Positions 15,176 to 23,816 of a stretch of 27,386 nucleotides of DNA are shown one piece after another. Position 1 is the first letter of the stretch. The number at the start of each line of letters is the position of its first letter. The stretch is from Candidatus Rokuibacteriota bacterium (GTDB lineage Bacteria > Methylomirabilota > Methylomirabilia > Rokubacteriales > CSP1-6), in NCBI GenBank assembly GCA_016206385.1, contig JACQRS010000311.1:1-27386 (forward strand). The letters are read 5' to 3'. The translations under genes and the position numbers were made by a program. The notes under the pieces are model-generated. The model saw only the letters and a program-made list of their open reading frames with translations, was not told the origin of the DNA and ran no database searches.

Positions 15176-17773
15176 TCAGGGTACCGGCAGCTCGAGCGAG
15201 AGGGCCGCGCGGTGCTCGCGGCCGGCGGATCCCTTGGGTCGATACTCCAGCGTGCAGGTGTTCTCGCGCACGACCTCCGTGGCCACGTCGAGCATCTCGA
15301 CGTCCTCCACCCTGACCGCGCTGGGCCCGAAGGTCGGCTTCTTGACGTACAGGGAGAGTCCCACCTGCAGATGGCTCAGCAGGCTGTCGCGGATCACGGC
15401 GCGCGATGAATCCTTGACCGCGATGCCCGTGTGGCATCCCGTGATAACGCTTCCACGGACCTCAGCGTGCGTCTCCTCCCCGATGCTGTGGCCCTTGTCG
15501 CCGCACCGGGCGACGCGATTTCCCTCCACCACCATCCGGGAGCCGCTGAGATCGAGGCCGTCGCCCCCGACGTCGGCTATCGTGTTGCCGACGAAGGAGC
15601 CCGTGCAGAAGTCGAGATCGACCGCGTCGGACTGCGACCCCCGGAAGTGGTTGTTCCTGAGGTCCACGTCGCAGTACTTCAAGTTGATGCCGTCCTCCGC
15701 GGCGGATTCGAGAAACTGGCAGGCGCTGATCGCGACCAGGCCACCGTGCACGGCAAAGGGGCTCGTGAACGCAGTACGGTGATTCTCGCCGCCCGTGCCG
15801 CCCTGGAGGATCGTGTGCTCGAGACGCACGTGGCTCGGCCGGGTCCGCGTCCCCTGCACGAGTATCCCTCCCCAGAGGACCTTAGGCCCGGCACCGAAGA
15901 CCCTGACGGGCGCCGCTTGCGTCCCGAGGCTCGTGAGGCCGCCGTAGACCATGAGCGAGGCCCCGTCTCCCATCGCCAGCTGGAGCCCCGGCTCGAACGC
16001 CACATCGTAGGAGGCGGGGATCTCCAGCGTGCGATCGAGGCGGACGCGTCCCGGCCCGAACCTGACCGTGGCCCCCTCGACGCGCACGTTCTCCAGGCGG
16101 ATCAGGAGCGCGGCCGCGCGCGGATCTGGATCGAGGGACGGAGCCTCCCCCTCCCCGCGGGCGAGGACGATCGCCTCGTCGGGCACCGAATCGCCGGTGA
16201 CCCCGTTCCGGACGAGCAGGCCGACCGGCTGGCCTTCCGACGGGATCGCGACGGAGATGGTCCGCCGGCCAGGCCGGCCGAACCAGATGCCGTCCAGCAT
16301 CACAGTCGAAGGCAGGGGGTACGGGCGCACGCCGCGCCGGTCACGGATCTGCAGGCCGCTCACCTCGAGAAACGCCTTGCCGTGGTTGCGGAGGTCGAGC
16401 GTTACCCGGCCGGCAGCACCGGACCACACGGCGGCCCGGAGTTCGTGCACCCGGAACCGATCCATGAGAACCTGCCGATTGTCCCGCAGCACCCGACCGT
16501 AGTCGGCCTGACGCTCCTCGTCGGTCGCTATGCCGAGATGGCGTGTGTCGAGAAGGAGGGCGGGCCGTAACTGCTCGAACAGCGCGTCGGCATGTGCGAT
16601 CATGGCATCGACGCGCTCCGTCAGGAGGTGCCACATCCTCGTGTCCCGCATCCGGCGGAACTCAGGAATGCCGATGACCGTCGTGCCGTAGCCGGTCTGG
16701 ACGACCTCCCCCTCCGGATGGCTCGCGAGGTCGATGCGGTAACAGGAGTAATCCCAGGGGATCGGCTCGAACCGGCCCCGTGCCGGATCCCAGAAGATCC
16801 GCAGGTTGTCGTCGTCCCAGGCGTGTGACGACCCGAGGACTGCCTTGAGGGCGGCGGCCCAGGCCCACCTGTCCGTGTCGAGGTACTCGTCGATGAAGTC
16901 CCAGTCACAGTCCTCCGAGGGCGGTGCCACCTCGGATACCCGGCAGTCTTTCAGCCGCTCCATAGCCGCGAGGGCCTTGTCGTACCCGGGGCCCTCTTTC
17001 CCGAAGAGCTGCCCGTGGCCGGCGAAGATGAACCCCTCCGAGCGTCCGTGACGATCGGGGATGCTCCGCCCGAACTGCTCGATCTCCTGGAACAGACCGA
17101 CGAACTCCCCGTTCACGCGCAGCCATACGAAGCGGCTGCCCCAGGTCAGGATGCCGTGGCGCGCCAGCTCCCAGTTGGTCGTGACGTCGGCGGTCAGGCC
17201 CTTGTCGTAAGGGTCCGACAGGTTGATCTGGTCTTTCCCTTCGAACGGCCTGTCGCGTGTAAACTTCAGGCGGAGGGAGGGACGCCGCTTGAGATAGTGC
17301 ACGGAGTAGAGGCCGCGCAGCTTCACCCGGATCGGACGCCAGAGCCCGTCCACGAGGAACTCGGCGGGAACGTACGGCAGCGGGACGCCGACGGAGATGC
17401 TCCTGGCGGTCACCAGCTCGGCTGTCCGCTGCAGGACACGCAGATCCTTGGCGGCGACCCGGAGGTCATAGACCGGCAGACTGCTTTTGAGCACTGCCGC
17501 CTCGGTCCACGGATTGGGGACCTCCGGGATCGTGTTCAGGACGATGTTCCGTACCGGGTCGAGGAGCCCCACCGGAGGCAGGTCGGCCTGCACGGCCCGC
17601 GCCTCGGCCCGGGCCTTACGATAGACCAACAGGCGCTGCACGTACTCGCCGCCCAAGAACAGCGCAAGGATCGCCGCGACGACGGCGGCCATCAGAGCGA
17701 GGGCCTTCAAAGTCGCGCAGGACCCGCGGTCGGCGGGGTCGCAGCCTTCGAAAAGGTGTCTAGAACGGGGCAT
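15176..17773 (-). CDS. CotH-kinase-domain protein fused to a right-handed beta-helix
   Basis: This protein (865 aa) is anchored by a membrane helix at residues 22-42 and otherwise faces out. Residues 145-440 form a CotH protein-kinase-like domain, with LRVNGEFVGLFQEIEQ (218-233), SSHAWDDDNLRIFWD (315-329) and the FEPIPWDYS metal/catalytic motif (335-343). CotH proteins are atypical kinases first known from spore-coat phosphorylation. After a linker, residues of roughly 620-830 show short repeating strands typical of a parallel beta-helix (for example VDLRNNHFRGSQSDAVDLDF, then VVEGNRVARCGDKGHSIG). Such helices often bind or modify glycans. The ATG at 17773 overlaps the end of the DUF4956 gene by 14 bp. 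It is the last gene of the VTC/DUF4956/CotH operon. The substrate is unknown; a surface protein or glycan is plausible. Confidence 0.85.
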   Translation of the reverse strand: MPRSRHLFEGCDPADRGSCATLKALALMAAVVAAILALFLGGEYVQRLLVYRKARAEARAVQADLPPVGLLDPVRNIVLNTIPEVPNPWTEAAVLKSSLPVYDLRVAAKDLRVLQRTAELVTARSISVGVPLPYVPAEFLVDGLWRPIRVKLRGLYSVHYLKRRPSLRLKFTRDRPFEGKDQINLSDPYDKGLTADVTTNWELARHGILTWGSRFVWLRVNGEFVGLFQEIEQFGRSIPDRHGRSEGFIFAGHGQLFGKEGPGYDKALAAMERLKDCRVSEVAPPSEDCDWDFIDEYLDTDRWAWAAALKAVLGSSHAWDDDNLRIFWDPARGRFEPIPWDYSCYRIDLASHPEGEVVQTGYGTTVIGIPEFRRMRDTRMWHLLTERVDAMIAHADALFEQLRPALLLDTRHLGIATDEERQADYGRVLRDNRQVLMDRFRVHELRAAVWSGAAGRVTLDLRNHGKAFLEVSGLQIRDRRGVRPYPLPSTVMLDGIWFGRPGRRTISVAIPSEGQPVGLLVRNGVTGDSVPDEAIVLARGEGEAPSLDPDPRAAALLIRLENVRVEGATVRFGPGRVRLDRTLEIPASYDVAFEPGLQLAMGDGASLMVYGGLTSLGTQAAPVRVFGAGPKVLWGGILVQGTRTRPSHVRLEHTILQGGTGGENHRTAFTSPFAVHGGLVAISACQFLESAAEDGINLKYCDVDLRNNHFRGSQSDAVDLDFCTGSFVGNTIADVGGDGLDLSGSRMVVEGNRVARCGDKGHSIGEETHAEVRGSVITGCHTGIAVKDSSRAVIRDSLLSHLQVGLSLYVKKPTFGPSAVRVEDVEMLDVATEVVRENTCTLEYRPKGSAGREHRAALSLELPVP

Positions 17774-18464
17774 GCTGGTCGCTCTGATAGATGGAAAGGC
17801 TCACCACCCCGTCGATCGTGCGCAGCCTCTTCTCGATTTCCCCGGAGCCGGAGGACGAGCGCGGCCGCACGACGTAGACGTTGGTCTCCCTGTCATCCCC
17901 GAAGTCGAGGACACGGTTGATCAGCCGGAACTCGCGGAACGACTGGCCGATCTCCTGCTCAATCCTGGCGAGGACGCTGTCGTCGGTCCTGTAGGTCACG
18001 CGGACGATGCTTTCCAGCTTGGATTTGATCCCGTAGTCCGTGGCGTAGAGAATCAGCATGAGCGCGGCGAGGAATGTCGTCAGGGTGATGGAGGCCAGGT
18101 AGAAGCCGGTCCCGCACCCCATGCCCGCGATCATCGCCGCGAACAGGTACCCGGTATCCCGGGCGTCCTTGACGGCCGTGCGGAACCGGATGATCGACAG
18201 GGCGCCGACCAGGCTGAACGCCCGCGCGATGTTGCTGCCGATGATCATCATCACCACGCTGGTGGCGACGGCCATGAGGAATAGGGTCACGATGAACGAC
18301 TGCGAGTAGCTCGTGCCGCGGTGCGTGTGTCGGTAGACGCTGGCGAGGACGAAGCACAGGAGCGCCGAGACCGTCATGGCGAGCAGCAGGTCGGACACGC
18401 CGAAGATCTCGGTCGCCGACGGCTGAAAGAGCTTGTCCAGGAAATATTCCAGGTTATCCATCAT
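17760..18464 (-). CDS. DUF4956 integral membrane protein
   Basis: This is a 234-residue DUF4956 protein. Its first 145 residues contain about four membrane segments, and the family core GALSIIRFRTAVKDARDTGY is clear (88-106), followed by an AAMIAGMGCGTGFYLA helix. The C-terminal 85 residues form a soluble, ferredoxin-like regulatory domain (paired strands around VDFGDDRETNVYVV and IDGVVSLSIYQ). The family's function is unknown. It recurs next to VTC-domain and CotH genes, exactly as here. The ATG at 18464 overlaps the VTC stop as ATGA and sits behind GGAGGACAGGAG, a strong ribosome-binding site. A second ATG follows directly. It may form a membrane unit with the VTC protein, but no activity is assigned. 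Confidence 0.9.
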   Translation of the reverse strand: MMDNLEYFLDKLFQPSATEIFGVSDLLLAMTVSALLCFVLASVYRHTHRGTSYSQSFIVTLFLMAVATSVVMMIIGSNIARAFSLVGALSIIRFRTAVKDARDTGYLFAAMIAGMGCGTGFYLASITLTTFLAALMLILYATDYGIKSKLESIVRVTYRTDDSVLARIEQEIGQSFREFRLINRVLDFGDDRETNVYVVRPRSSSGSGEIEKRLRTIDGVVSLSIYQSDQHAPF

Positions 18465-19186
18465 GCATACACTCCTGTCCTCCAAAGCTCGGGAAGCCCC
18501 AGCACTTCGACCGCGGTGCAGTATTTCGGAAGGGTCTGTTGCTGGAGCTCTGCGGCACCAACCCATTCATGGACCCAGCCGGGGAGTCCCCGGGTGGCCT
18601 TGATCTCCAGGATGGCCAGGGTATCGGGTAGCAGCCGGCGCGCGCGGTCGAAGAGACGCTCGCGCGTGAGCCTTTCCCCCGGATGCAGCCCCGTGACGCA
18701 CGTGTCGAAGGTCACCCGCACGTCGCTCTCCACGACCCCCTCGTAGGCCTCTCGCTGGTAGTACACCTGGGCCGACGGCCGCAGCCGGTAACGTTCGAGC
18801 AGGTCGCAGAACCGGCCGCGCATGATCGGGTCGTCGATCGGCCAGTTCGGCGGATCGAGGTGGGACGGACGGAAATCGCGGATCGCGTGGCGGTGCTTTC
18901 GCACGCGATCGCCGACACGCTGCTTGATCTCGAGCACGGCCAGATGCCCTGGCCGGAACTCGCGCGCGTACGTGCGCATGCGGACCTTCTGACGCAGTTC
19001 GAACCCGTCCAGCTTGTCATAGTGGAACGTTAGGCGCGGTGAGTCGTAATAGAGACTCAGCACCGGCGAGACGGCATCCTCGTTCGTGTACGGCGCGCGC
19101 ACGAGGTAGCGGTGCCAGCGTTCGATCAGCAACCGGCGTACGCTGTGGTGGACGATGAACTTGAGTTCGTTGCGGAGCGGCGACAT
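18461..19186 (-). CDS. VTC-domain (polyphosphate-polymerase-like) protein
   Basis: This is a 241-residue VTC-domain protein without an SPX domain. The basic/acidic beta-tunnel motifs are visible: RNELKFIV (5-12), SLYYDSP (44-50), LRQKVRMRTY (64-73), AVLEIKQR (83-90) and LAILEIKATRGLPGW near the end. These are the Lys/Arg/Glu clusters that bind nucleotide and polyphosphate in the yeast Vtc4 catalytic domain. In bacteria this domain is found with DUF4956 and CotH genes, where its product is not established. It is cytoplasmic by sequence and would need a membrane partner, probably the DUF4956 protein whose start overlaps its stop. The ATG at 19186 is 7 bp after the stop of the CotH-like gene, whose final codons supply a GGAG ribosome-binding site. 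Confidence 0.9.
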   Translation of the reverse strand: MSPLRNELKFIVHHSVRRLLIERWHRYLVRAPYTNEDAVSPVLSLYYDSPRLTFHYDKLDGFELRQKVRMRTYAREFRPGHLAVLEIKQRVGDRVRKHRHAIRDFRPSHLDPPNWPIDDPIMRGRFCDLLERYRLRPSAQVYYQREAYEGVVESDVRVTFDTCVTGLHPGERLTRERLFDRARRLLPDTLAILEIKATRGLPGWVHEWVGAAELQQQTLPKYCTAVEVLGLPELWRTGVYA

Positions 19187-19193
19187 GCGGCGA

Positions 19194-20258
19194 TCACATC
19201 TCCTCGAGGCGGAGGAGAAGGCCGGCGGCCGCGTGCTGGCGTTGCGGGAGGAGCGCGCGCGTCGCCGTCAGCGTCCGGTGGAACTCGGCGTGTGACCGGA
19301 GGGCGTTGGAGAAGGAACGGGCGTGCTCTTCGAATTCCGAGCGGAGCGTGGCGAGCTCCGAGTCCGCGAAAGGCAGGCTCGCGGTCTCGGCGCGCCAGGG
19401 ACCCCGGCTCCACTGCGCCAGTCGCCCATCCTTGAACTCATGGGGCGGCCGGCCATACAACGCCTCGTAAAGGTCAGGAAGAGAGACGGGAAGCGGGAGG
19501 AGGGACAGGTCGTGGGGCGGCTGGTTCGACATCAGGAGGGTGGTGGCGTCGGTCGGGCAGCGGCGCGCGAGCCAGGCAAGGGCCGGGGAGGGATCGCGGA
19601 GAGCCGGGAACCGGCTCGCGGCCACGCTGTCCATGTAGAGGCGGCGGGCAGCGTGGAAGCGTGTGTCGATTTGGGCCAGGCGATCGCCCCGGACCGTCAG
19701 GATCTCCTGCAGGATACCGCTGCCGCCGTCCTTCTTGCGCGGGTCAAAGGGGAGGGCGACTCGCAGATAAAGCCCGTGGTAGATGCGGTTCACGAAGAGC
19801 TGGGTCCATCCGACGGGGGGCAAGTTCAGCTCGGGGCGACGCTCGCGAACGAAGTTGTAGAGAAAGGGATAGGTCCAGTCCCGCACCTCCTCCACGGGCA
19901 CGAAGAAGACCGTACCCTTGCCGGCGCGCTTCGACCGGACGAACCACGCATCCAGCCCTCCGGGGCGGTCCGAGACACGGAACTGGGAGCAGTCCCACTT
20001 CCGACCCGGTGTGTTCGGATCGTACCGACGCGTCGTCGAGTCGCGGCGGTCGACCACGAAGCAACGACCGCGCTCCGACTTACTGAACATGATGTAGGTG
20101 TCAGGGAAGCCGGTCGGGCCGATATCGAGATTGGAGAGACGACGCGACCGCGTCTCCGGAAGGACCAGCGCAAGCACACACGCGGCCATGGCCAGAGCCG
20201 ACCCGGCGGGCCAGAATGTCATGGCCTTGAAACTCGTGAGCCTGCCGCGAAAAATCAA
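19194..20258 (-). CDS. Membrane-anchored CotH-related protein of unknown function
   Basis: This is a 354-residue protein with an N-terminal membrane anchor (FWPAGSALAMAACVLALVLPE). The middle resembles the first half of CotH domains: WTYPFLYNFVRERRP, then LFVNRIYHGLYLRV, which parallels the LRVNGEFVGLFQEIEQ strand in the neighbouring CotH protein. The later WDY/D catalytic motif is not seen, and the C-terminal 150 residues are helical and unrecognised. It may be a diverged or non-catalytic CotH relative. The start is a TTG at 20258, chosen because GGAGAGG lies just upstream at correct spacing. A later ATG at 20222 has no such site. It heads the four-gene minus-strand operon with the VTC, DUF4956 and CotH genes. 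A role as a substrate-recognition partner is only a guess. Confidence 0.75.
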   Translation of the reverse strand: MIFRGRLTSFKAMTFWPAGSALAMAACVLALVLPETRSRRLSNLDIGPTGFPDTYIMFSKSERGRCFVVDRRDSTTRRYDPNTPGRKWDCSQFRVSDRPGGLDAWFVRSKRAGKGTVFFVPVEEVRDWTYPFLYNFVRERRPELNLPPVGWTQLFVNRIYHGLYLRVALPFDPRKKDGGSGILQEILTVRGDRLAQIDTRFHAARRLYMDSVAASRFPALRDPSPALAWLARRCPTDATTLLMSNQPPHDLSLLPLPVSLPDLYEALYGRPPHEFKDGRLAQWSRGPWRAETASLPFADSELATLRSEFEEHARSFSNALRSHAEFHRTLTATRALLPQRQHAAAGLLLRLEEM

Positions 20259-20262
20259 GCTG

Positions 20263-20269
20263 CCTCTCC
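20263..20269 (-). promoter_or_regulatory. Ribosome-binding site that selects a TTG start
   Basis: GGAGAGG on the minus strand ends 4 nt before TTG at 20258 (7 nt from the GGAG core). It is the only good site near the N-terminus of the CotH-related gene and decides the TTG start. A TATTAT -10-like box lies at 20283-20278, but no convincing -35 was found. Confidence 0.6.
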
Positions 20270-20358
20270 GAGTGTCTATAATAGCCCAAACTTCGGGACC
20301 GACGGTTGTCGCGTGGTCACCAGAGGTCCGACAGGCGCGGCACCGCGACCGACTCCGG

Positions 20359-20376
20359 CCGGCGTTCTAACGCCGG
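20359..20376. repeat. Perfect inverted repeat over the phosphoesterase stop codon
   Basis: CCGGCGTT-CT-AACGCCGG forms an 8-bp perfect inverted repeat with a 2-bp centre. It contains the TAG stop of the large phosphoesterase-like gene. No T-run follows on either strand, so it is at best a weak terminator or a protein-binding palindrome. Confidence 0.4.
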
Positions 20377-23300
20377 TGACGTCTTCGAACTCCAGCACTG
20401 GGACAGCCACAAGCCGCGCACTTGCTGAGCGTCACCGAATCAATGATCCCCCCGAACTCGTCGATCAGAGTCGCCCTCAGCCAGCTACCGTTCACGTCGA
20501 AGATCGCGACACCGAGCCGGGGGGCGTAGAGCTCCATCGGCGGCTCAAGCGTGTCGGGGATCGGCCCGGGCGAGGTCCGGAACCACGCCCCCGTGCCGGG
20601 ATAGATGAGGGTCGTGCCGGGTCCCGAAGGACAGGGGGACCACTCGACACGGGACTCGGCGGGGATCACTGCGGTGATCGGGAGGTAACGCTGGAAGGAG
20701 TGCACGCCGCCGGCCAGGAAGAGATCGGCACCCTCCTCCACGGCGACCTTCAGGATGGCGTCGCGCACCGTCGGGTTCTCCTGCCGGTCCGTGCGGTAGG
20801 GGTCGCGTGTCAGCGGGGGCTCGTGCGTGAAGACGACCTTCCAGGTCTTGCGGGAGGCCGCCAGATCAGCCCGTAACCACGGCCCGACGTGCTGCTGGAG
20901 ATCCGCGATGTCGCGCCCCGAATTGACGCTCACGAAGTGGACGTTTCCGAAGTCGAACGAGTAGTTCAGTTCGGGGGCTAGCGCTGCCGGGCCGTTCTCA
21001 GGCACATAGAAGTTGTCGATCGTGGGTTGTCCATTCTCGGTCAGGCCATCGTGGTTACCCAGGGCGTGAACGAAGGGGATTGATCGCATCAGCGCGGAGT
21101 ATATGAGGTTGACCCGGGGCTTGTAGTGCTCGCGCTCGCCGTACCAGTATGTGTAGTCCCCGAGAAGAAGATGAAGGTCGCTCCCGAGCGTCGCCAGGAG
21201 CCGCGCCATCGGTTCTTGGCCGCCCGACCCGAGGCCCGAGTTACCGAAGGCCGTGAACCGGAAGCCCCCTGTCTTCTGCGTCCGCACAAAGCTCTGGAAG
21301 GTGCCGCCGGGCCGTGCGACGCCGTTCCGGGTGTGGACGACCCGGTACTCGTACGCTTGGTCGAACGGCAGCCCCGTAACCGTGACCGTGTGGTTCAGGC
21401 GCGACGGCGACCCGACGGGGACCGGGGCCGGAACCGGGACGGGGGTCCAAGCTTCATCGCCGACCCTCCTGTACGCGAACTCGAAGCGATCGGCAATCGG
21501 CCCTCCCCGGCTCCTGGTGAGGGTCTGCCAGGCGACGACGAACTGATCGCGTGCGGGGTTCGAGGGGGCGTTACCGATCTGCACGTATGGCTCGAGGTGA
21601 AGCTCGTACTCGACGGGGGGGTCCGGCGTAAGAACGACGGAGACCTCCGCGCCCTCCAGGAGGGACCGATCCTCGCGGGCCGACACCGTCGCCGCGCCCG
21701 GCATCCACCCGAAGATCAGAGTGATCTTCTGCGTGGCAGGGGCGCCGGCCGGGTAGGTGAGCCGGAGCGATCCCCCCGATGACCCGGCGAGATCCACGAC
21801 GTTCGGGTCGGAGGTTGAGACCGTGACACTCAGGTCGGACATCGCGTTGCTTCCGAGCGGGATGGTCACGTCGATCGTCTCATCCGGACTGCCCACCGCT
21901 CTGTACAGGGAGGGAGGCGACAGCACGATCGGCGTGGCCGCGACTGTCACTGGCAGGGTGATGTCCGGAAGCTCGGCGTCGTTGCGTGTCGAGAACCGCG
22001 CGCTTCCTGCCTGCCCGATCAGGGCCCTCAGCGCCTGCGTCGTCGGCCCGCCCCGCGCGAACTCCAGCGGGCTATTCATCGGCCGCGCGACCTGCGGATT
22101 GTCGCTGACAACCTCCACAGTCACGCGGGCGCCGGCGTTGGATCCGTCGGGGATCCGCAGGTCCACGAACTGGATCCCCCCGTCCGGATAGGCCGTCAGG
22201 GAGGTTGGAGAGAACACGGGGGTCGGGCGGAAGGTGACGGAGAGCCTCGGCCGCAGAGAGGCTGTCTCCGTTTCACTGCCCCAGATGGACGTCTTCCCGC
22301 TGAAACTCTCGCCATCGCCGACGTTCCGTTTGGGCACTGCGAGTCCCGGGCTCGAGGTGTAGGTTTCGATCCGACCCGCGCCGTCACTCACGGTGATCCC
22401 CCAGGAGATCAAGACTGCATCCGATCCGAAACTTAGCCATTCGTCGGCGACGTCGAGGATCCAGTCGCCGTCCGCGCTCTGGCCGCAGAGTCCTCCTGTT
22501 CCTCCTCCGGTGCAGAGCGGTAGCGAAAAGCAGGATCCGTCGGGCCTCCAGGTGCCCGTCAGGGTGCCCGAGCCGCCAGAGAAATGGATGTCCGCGGTGG
22601 CGCCGTCGTCGAGCGTGACGTCCAGGTCGTCCGCGGTGGAGCCGTCGTTCGCGTCGCAGGATGGCACTCCGATGCGGTCGAGGAGGAGCGCGGTGTAGTC
22701 GCCGTGGCGGAGGGTGGCAACGAGCTCGCCCCGCTGGGGTGTGTTGATCATCAGCCTCACCGTGACCTTGGTGACGGTGTCGATCGTCGAGCCTTGGACG
22801 CGGATGATGTCCTGTGACGCTGGGACCGGGACGAAGATCCAGCCTCTGTTTGTGGACGGGTCTCTCGACCAGGTCTTCAGGCTCTCGGTGACGTCGACCG
22901 TGACCGCGCCCAAGGTGGGGCCGGTGTTCGCCTCGAGCCGGCTGGAGTAATCCACCCCCATGTTCGGCCCGGGCTCCGGGCCGAACGCCTGCCAGCTCAC
23001 GGCGTCGTCCCACTCTACGAGCACCCGGTGCAGGTTGGCTGAATCGCCGAGGTACGGAGTGGTTGTCTGGAGAACCAAGCTGGCCGAGACGATCTCGGCA
23101 AGGGGAGGGACTTGGCCCGGCTGTTCGCCGAAAATGTCGCGGAACCGCAGGAGCCCCAAATTGTCCCCCCACCCGAACCGGTTGGACTTCGACCGCCTCG
23201 CGATCGTCCCGTATCCCCATGTATCCTCACCGTCCCACTCCCACCGCCGGTACCCCGCGTCGGTGACGAACTCGCTCTCCCTGTGCCCAGTCCCCATGAA

Positions 23301-23816
23301 GTTCGCGGGGATGGAGAGATGCAGATCGCACGTGCCGCCATAACCGTTGAGGCCCTGCTGGAAGACGACGGTTTCGTCCGCCCCGACAGCCGCGCCCAGG
23401 GTCAGGGGGAGACAGGAAAGGAGGGCGCAGAATCCCGAGCGGAGGGCCGCCAGAACCGCCCTCTCCAGCGCGCGCCGGGAGATGCGTCCCGCCCGTTCCT
23501 CATCCGGATCGACGAGCCGTCGGCCTTGAGGAGCCCGGCCGATTGCTGGAGCGGGGCCCGATCGGCCCGAGGGCGATGCCGGCTCGCACCGGGCCGGGAT
23601 CGCGTCGACCGCATCAAGCCGCCGCGCGACACCGGCCGTGGACGACGATGGAACCATCCCTCCCGCGGCAGCCGAGCTCCAGCGGCGTATGGACGCAAAC
23701 AGCACCCGGCCCCTGCCTTTCGAGGCCAACGTACGGTCATGTCGCAACTCGTTGGCTTCCATGCGAGTTATGTACGCCAAGCCCTCCATGAAGTCAACTC
23801 CGGAGTGCTCCCCCAA
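20367..23816 (-). CDS. Large secreted DNRLRE / P-domain / phosphoesterase-like protein
   Basis: This exported multidomain protein is about 1000-1150 aa. A Sec-type signal (VLAALRSGFCALLSCLPLTLGAAVGA) occurs about 120 residues after the first ATG. It is followed by a DNRLRE-like domain (about 22820-23400; LLRFRDIFG, LVEWDDAVSW, TRGWIFVP-type ending), a proprotein-convertase P-domain (about 22390-22780; GDWILDVAD) and two bacterial immunoglobulin-like repeats. A fibronectin-III domain (about 21250-21600) and a purple-acid-phosphatase-like calcineurin domain (20370-21250) complete it. In the last, LLLGDYTYW, ALGNHDG and FTHEPP are intact, but the first Asp is Asn (AFGNSG) and the GHxH motif is GGVH. 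The C-terminus is Cys- and Arg-rich (KCAACGC). The start is uncertain: 23816 is the longest, 23762 fits a candidate promoter, and the true start may be nearer the signal. Secreted ligand-binding or weak phosphatase roles are possible. Confidence 0.78.
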   Translation of the reverse strand: MGEHSGVDFMEGLAYITRMEANELRHDRTLASKGRGRVLFASIRRWSSAAAGGMVPSSSTAGVARRLDAVDAIPARCEPASPSGRSGPAPAIGRAPQGRRLVDPDEERAGRISRRALERAVLAALRSGFCALLSCLPLTLGAAVGADETVVFQQGLNGYGGTCDLHLSIPANFMGTGHRESEFVTDAGYRRWEWDGEDTWGYGTIARRSKSNRFGWGDNLGLLRFRDIFGEQPGQVPPLAEIVSASLVLQTTTPYLGDSANLHRVLVEWDDAVSWQAFGPEPGPNMGVDYSSRLEANTGPTLGAVTVDVTESLKTWSRDPSTNRGWIFVPVPASQDIIRVQGSTIDTVTKVTVRLMINTPQRGELVATLRHGDYTALLLDRIGVPSCDANDGSTADDLDVTLDDGATADIHFSGGSGTLTGTWRPDGSCFSLPLCTGGGTGGLCGQSADGDWILDVADEWLSFGSDAVLISWGITVSDGAGRIETYTSSPGLAVPKRNVGDGESFSGKTSIWGSETETASLRPRLSVTFRPTPVFSPTSLTAYPDGGIQFVDLRIPDGSNAGARVTVEVVSDNPQVARPMNSPLEFARGGPTTQALRALIGQAGSARFSTRNDAELPDITLPVTVAATPIVLSPPSLYRAVGSPDETIDVTIPLGSNAMSDLSVTVSTSDPNVVDLAGSSGGSLRLTYPAGAPATQKITLIFGWMPGAATVSAREDRSLLEGAEVSVVLTPDPPVEYELHLEPYVQIGNAPSNPARDQFVVAWQTLTRSRGGPIADRFEFAYRRVGDEAWTPVPVPAPVPVGSPSRLNHTVTVTGLPFDQAYEYRVVHTRNGVARPGGTFQSFVRTQKTGGFRFTAFGNSGLGSGGQEPMARLLATLGSDLHLLLGDYTYWYGEREHYKPRVNLIYSALMRSIPFVHALGNHDGLTENGQPTIDNFYVPENGPAALAPELNYSFDFGNVHFVSVNSGRDIADLQQHVGPWLRADLAASRKTWKVVFTHEPPLTRDPYRTDRQENPTVRDAILKVAVEEGADLFLAGGVHSFQRYLPITAVIPAESRVEWSPCPSGPGTTLIYPGTGAWFRTSPGPIPDTLEPPMELYAPRLGVAIFDVNGSWLRATLIDEFGGIIDSVTLSKCAACGCPSAGVRRRHRR
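23769..23797 (-). promoter_or_regulatory. Candidate promoter for the large phosphoesterase-like gene
   Basis: On the minus strand TTGACT (23797-23792), a 17-bp spacer and TACATA (23774-23769) would start transcription near 23762, exactly at an in-frame ATG. This repeats the near-leaderless arrangement at 8787-8900. It lies inside the longest reading frame, which argues that the ATG at 23816 is not used. Confidence 0.35.

Noticed and set aside
15149..15179. Inverted repeat CTGAGA...TCTCAG between the convergent polymerase and CotH genes, as a bidirectional terminator
   Set aside because: The arms mostly reflect the two facing TGA stop codons, which always form TGA/TCA pairs. The inner stem is irregular and there is no T-run.
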